Position numbers and translations under genes: made by a program. A model generated the notes under the pieces. The model saw nothing but the letters and a program-made list of their open reading frames with translations, searched no databases and had not been told where the DNA came from. Source: Burkholderiaceae bacterium (lineage in GTDB: Bacteria; Pseudomonadota; Gammaproteobacteria; Burkholderiales; Burkholderiaceae_D). Taken from it: 5,371 bases of DNA. Every line of letters begins with the position of its first letter. Position 1 is the first letter of the stretch. The stretch is taken from contig JAIELO010000306.1 in NCBI GenBank assembly GCA_019752915.1, positions 1 to 5,371 on the forward strand. The letters run 5' to 3'. Below are positions 5,336 to 5,371 of the stretch, piece by piece.

Positions 5336-5371
5336 GGGGAGCGTGAAGCGTAAGGGCGTCAGTGAGGGAGT

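Noticed and set aside
5336..5371. Possible end of a convergent gene, with a - strand TGA at 5359-5361
   Set aside because: Only three codons would be visible. The terminator's A-run is compatible with a convergent gene, but this is too little to call one.
1..5371. CRISPR array, tRNA/rRNA, transposon ends or attachment sites
   Set aside because: No regularly spaced repeats, cloverleaf, transposase or flanking direct repeats were seen on either strand.

Overview
The window looks like chromosomal DNA of a betaproteobacterium, possibly from the Oxalobacteraceae (Massilia/Duganella/Janthinobacterium type). The reasons are GC-rich genes with strong third-position bias, a PEP-CTERM sorting signal of the betaproteobacterial type (VPEP, a short hydrophobic helix, then RRRR) and an M1 aminopeptidase of the ERAP1-C type. 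The taxonomic call is inference from family distribution; no marker gene is present.

Layout, all genes on the + strand. Positions 1-915 are the 3' part of an M1-family aminopeptidase (PepN-like), which begins before the window and ends at a clear intrinsic terminator (943-969). Positions 970-1338 are intergenic; the stretch 1021-1260 is only about 30% G+C (71 of 240 bases counted), against roughly 60% in the genes. It holds several dyads, a doubtful 55-codon ORF, a candidate extended -10 promoter near 1240-1248 and a GC-rich leader with a small hairpin. Positions 1339-2103 encode a secreted 254-aa PEP-CTERM protein. Only 18 bases later, 2122-5277 encode a 1051-aa secreted subtilisin-like protease (signal peptide, I9 propeptide, S8 catalytic domain with a PA insertion, fn3-like domain, PPC-like domain). 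A strong terminator (5300-5335) closes the unit, and the last 36 bases show nothing firm.

The PEP-CTERM gene and the protease gene look like a two-gene transcription unit, isolated by terminators on both sides and preceded by their own AT-rich control region. Both products should leave the cytoplasm by Sec. The first should then be handled by an exosortase encoded elsewhere. A functional link, such as substrate, surface tether, chaperone or modulator of the protease, is suggested by the arrangement but not shown. The main points for a second look are this pairing, the plant-subtilase-like organisation of the protease with altered residues beside two catalytic positions (DGG for DTG/DSG, HGDH for HGTH), the AT-rich control region, and the near-complete absence of TTA, CTA and TCA codons, which also explains a very long but spurious antisense ORF.
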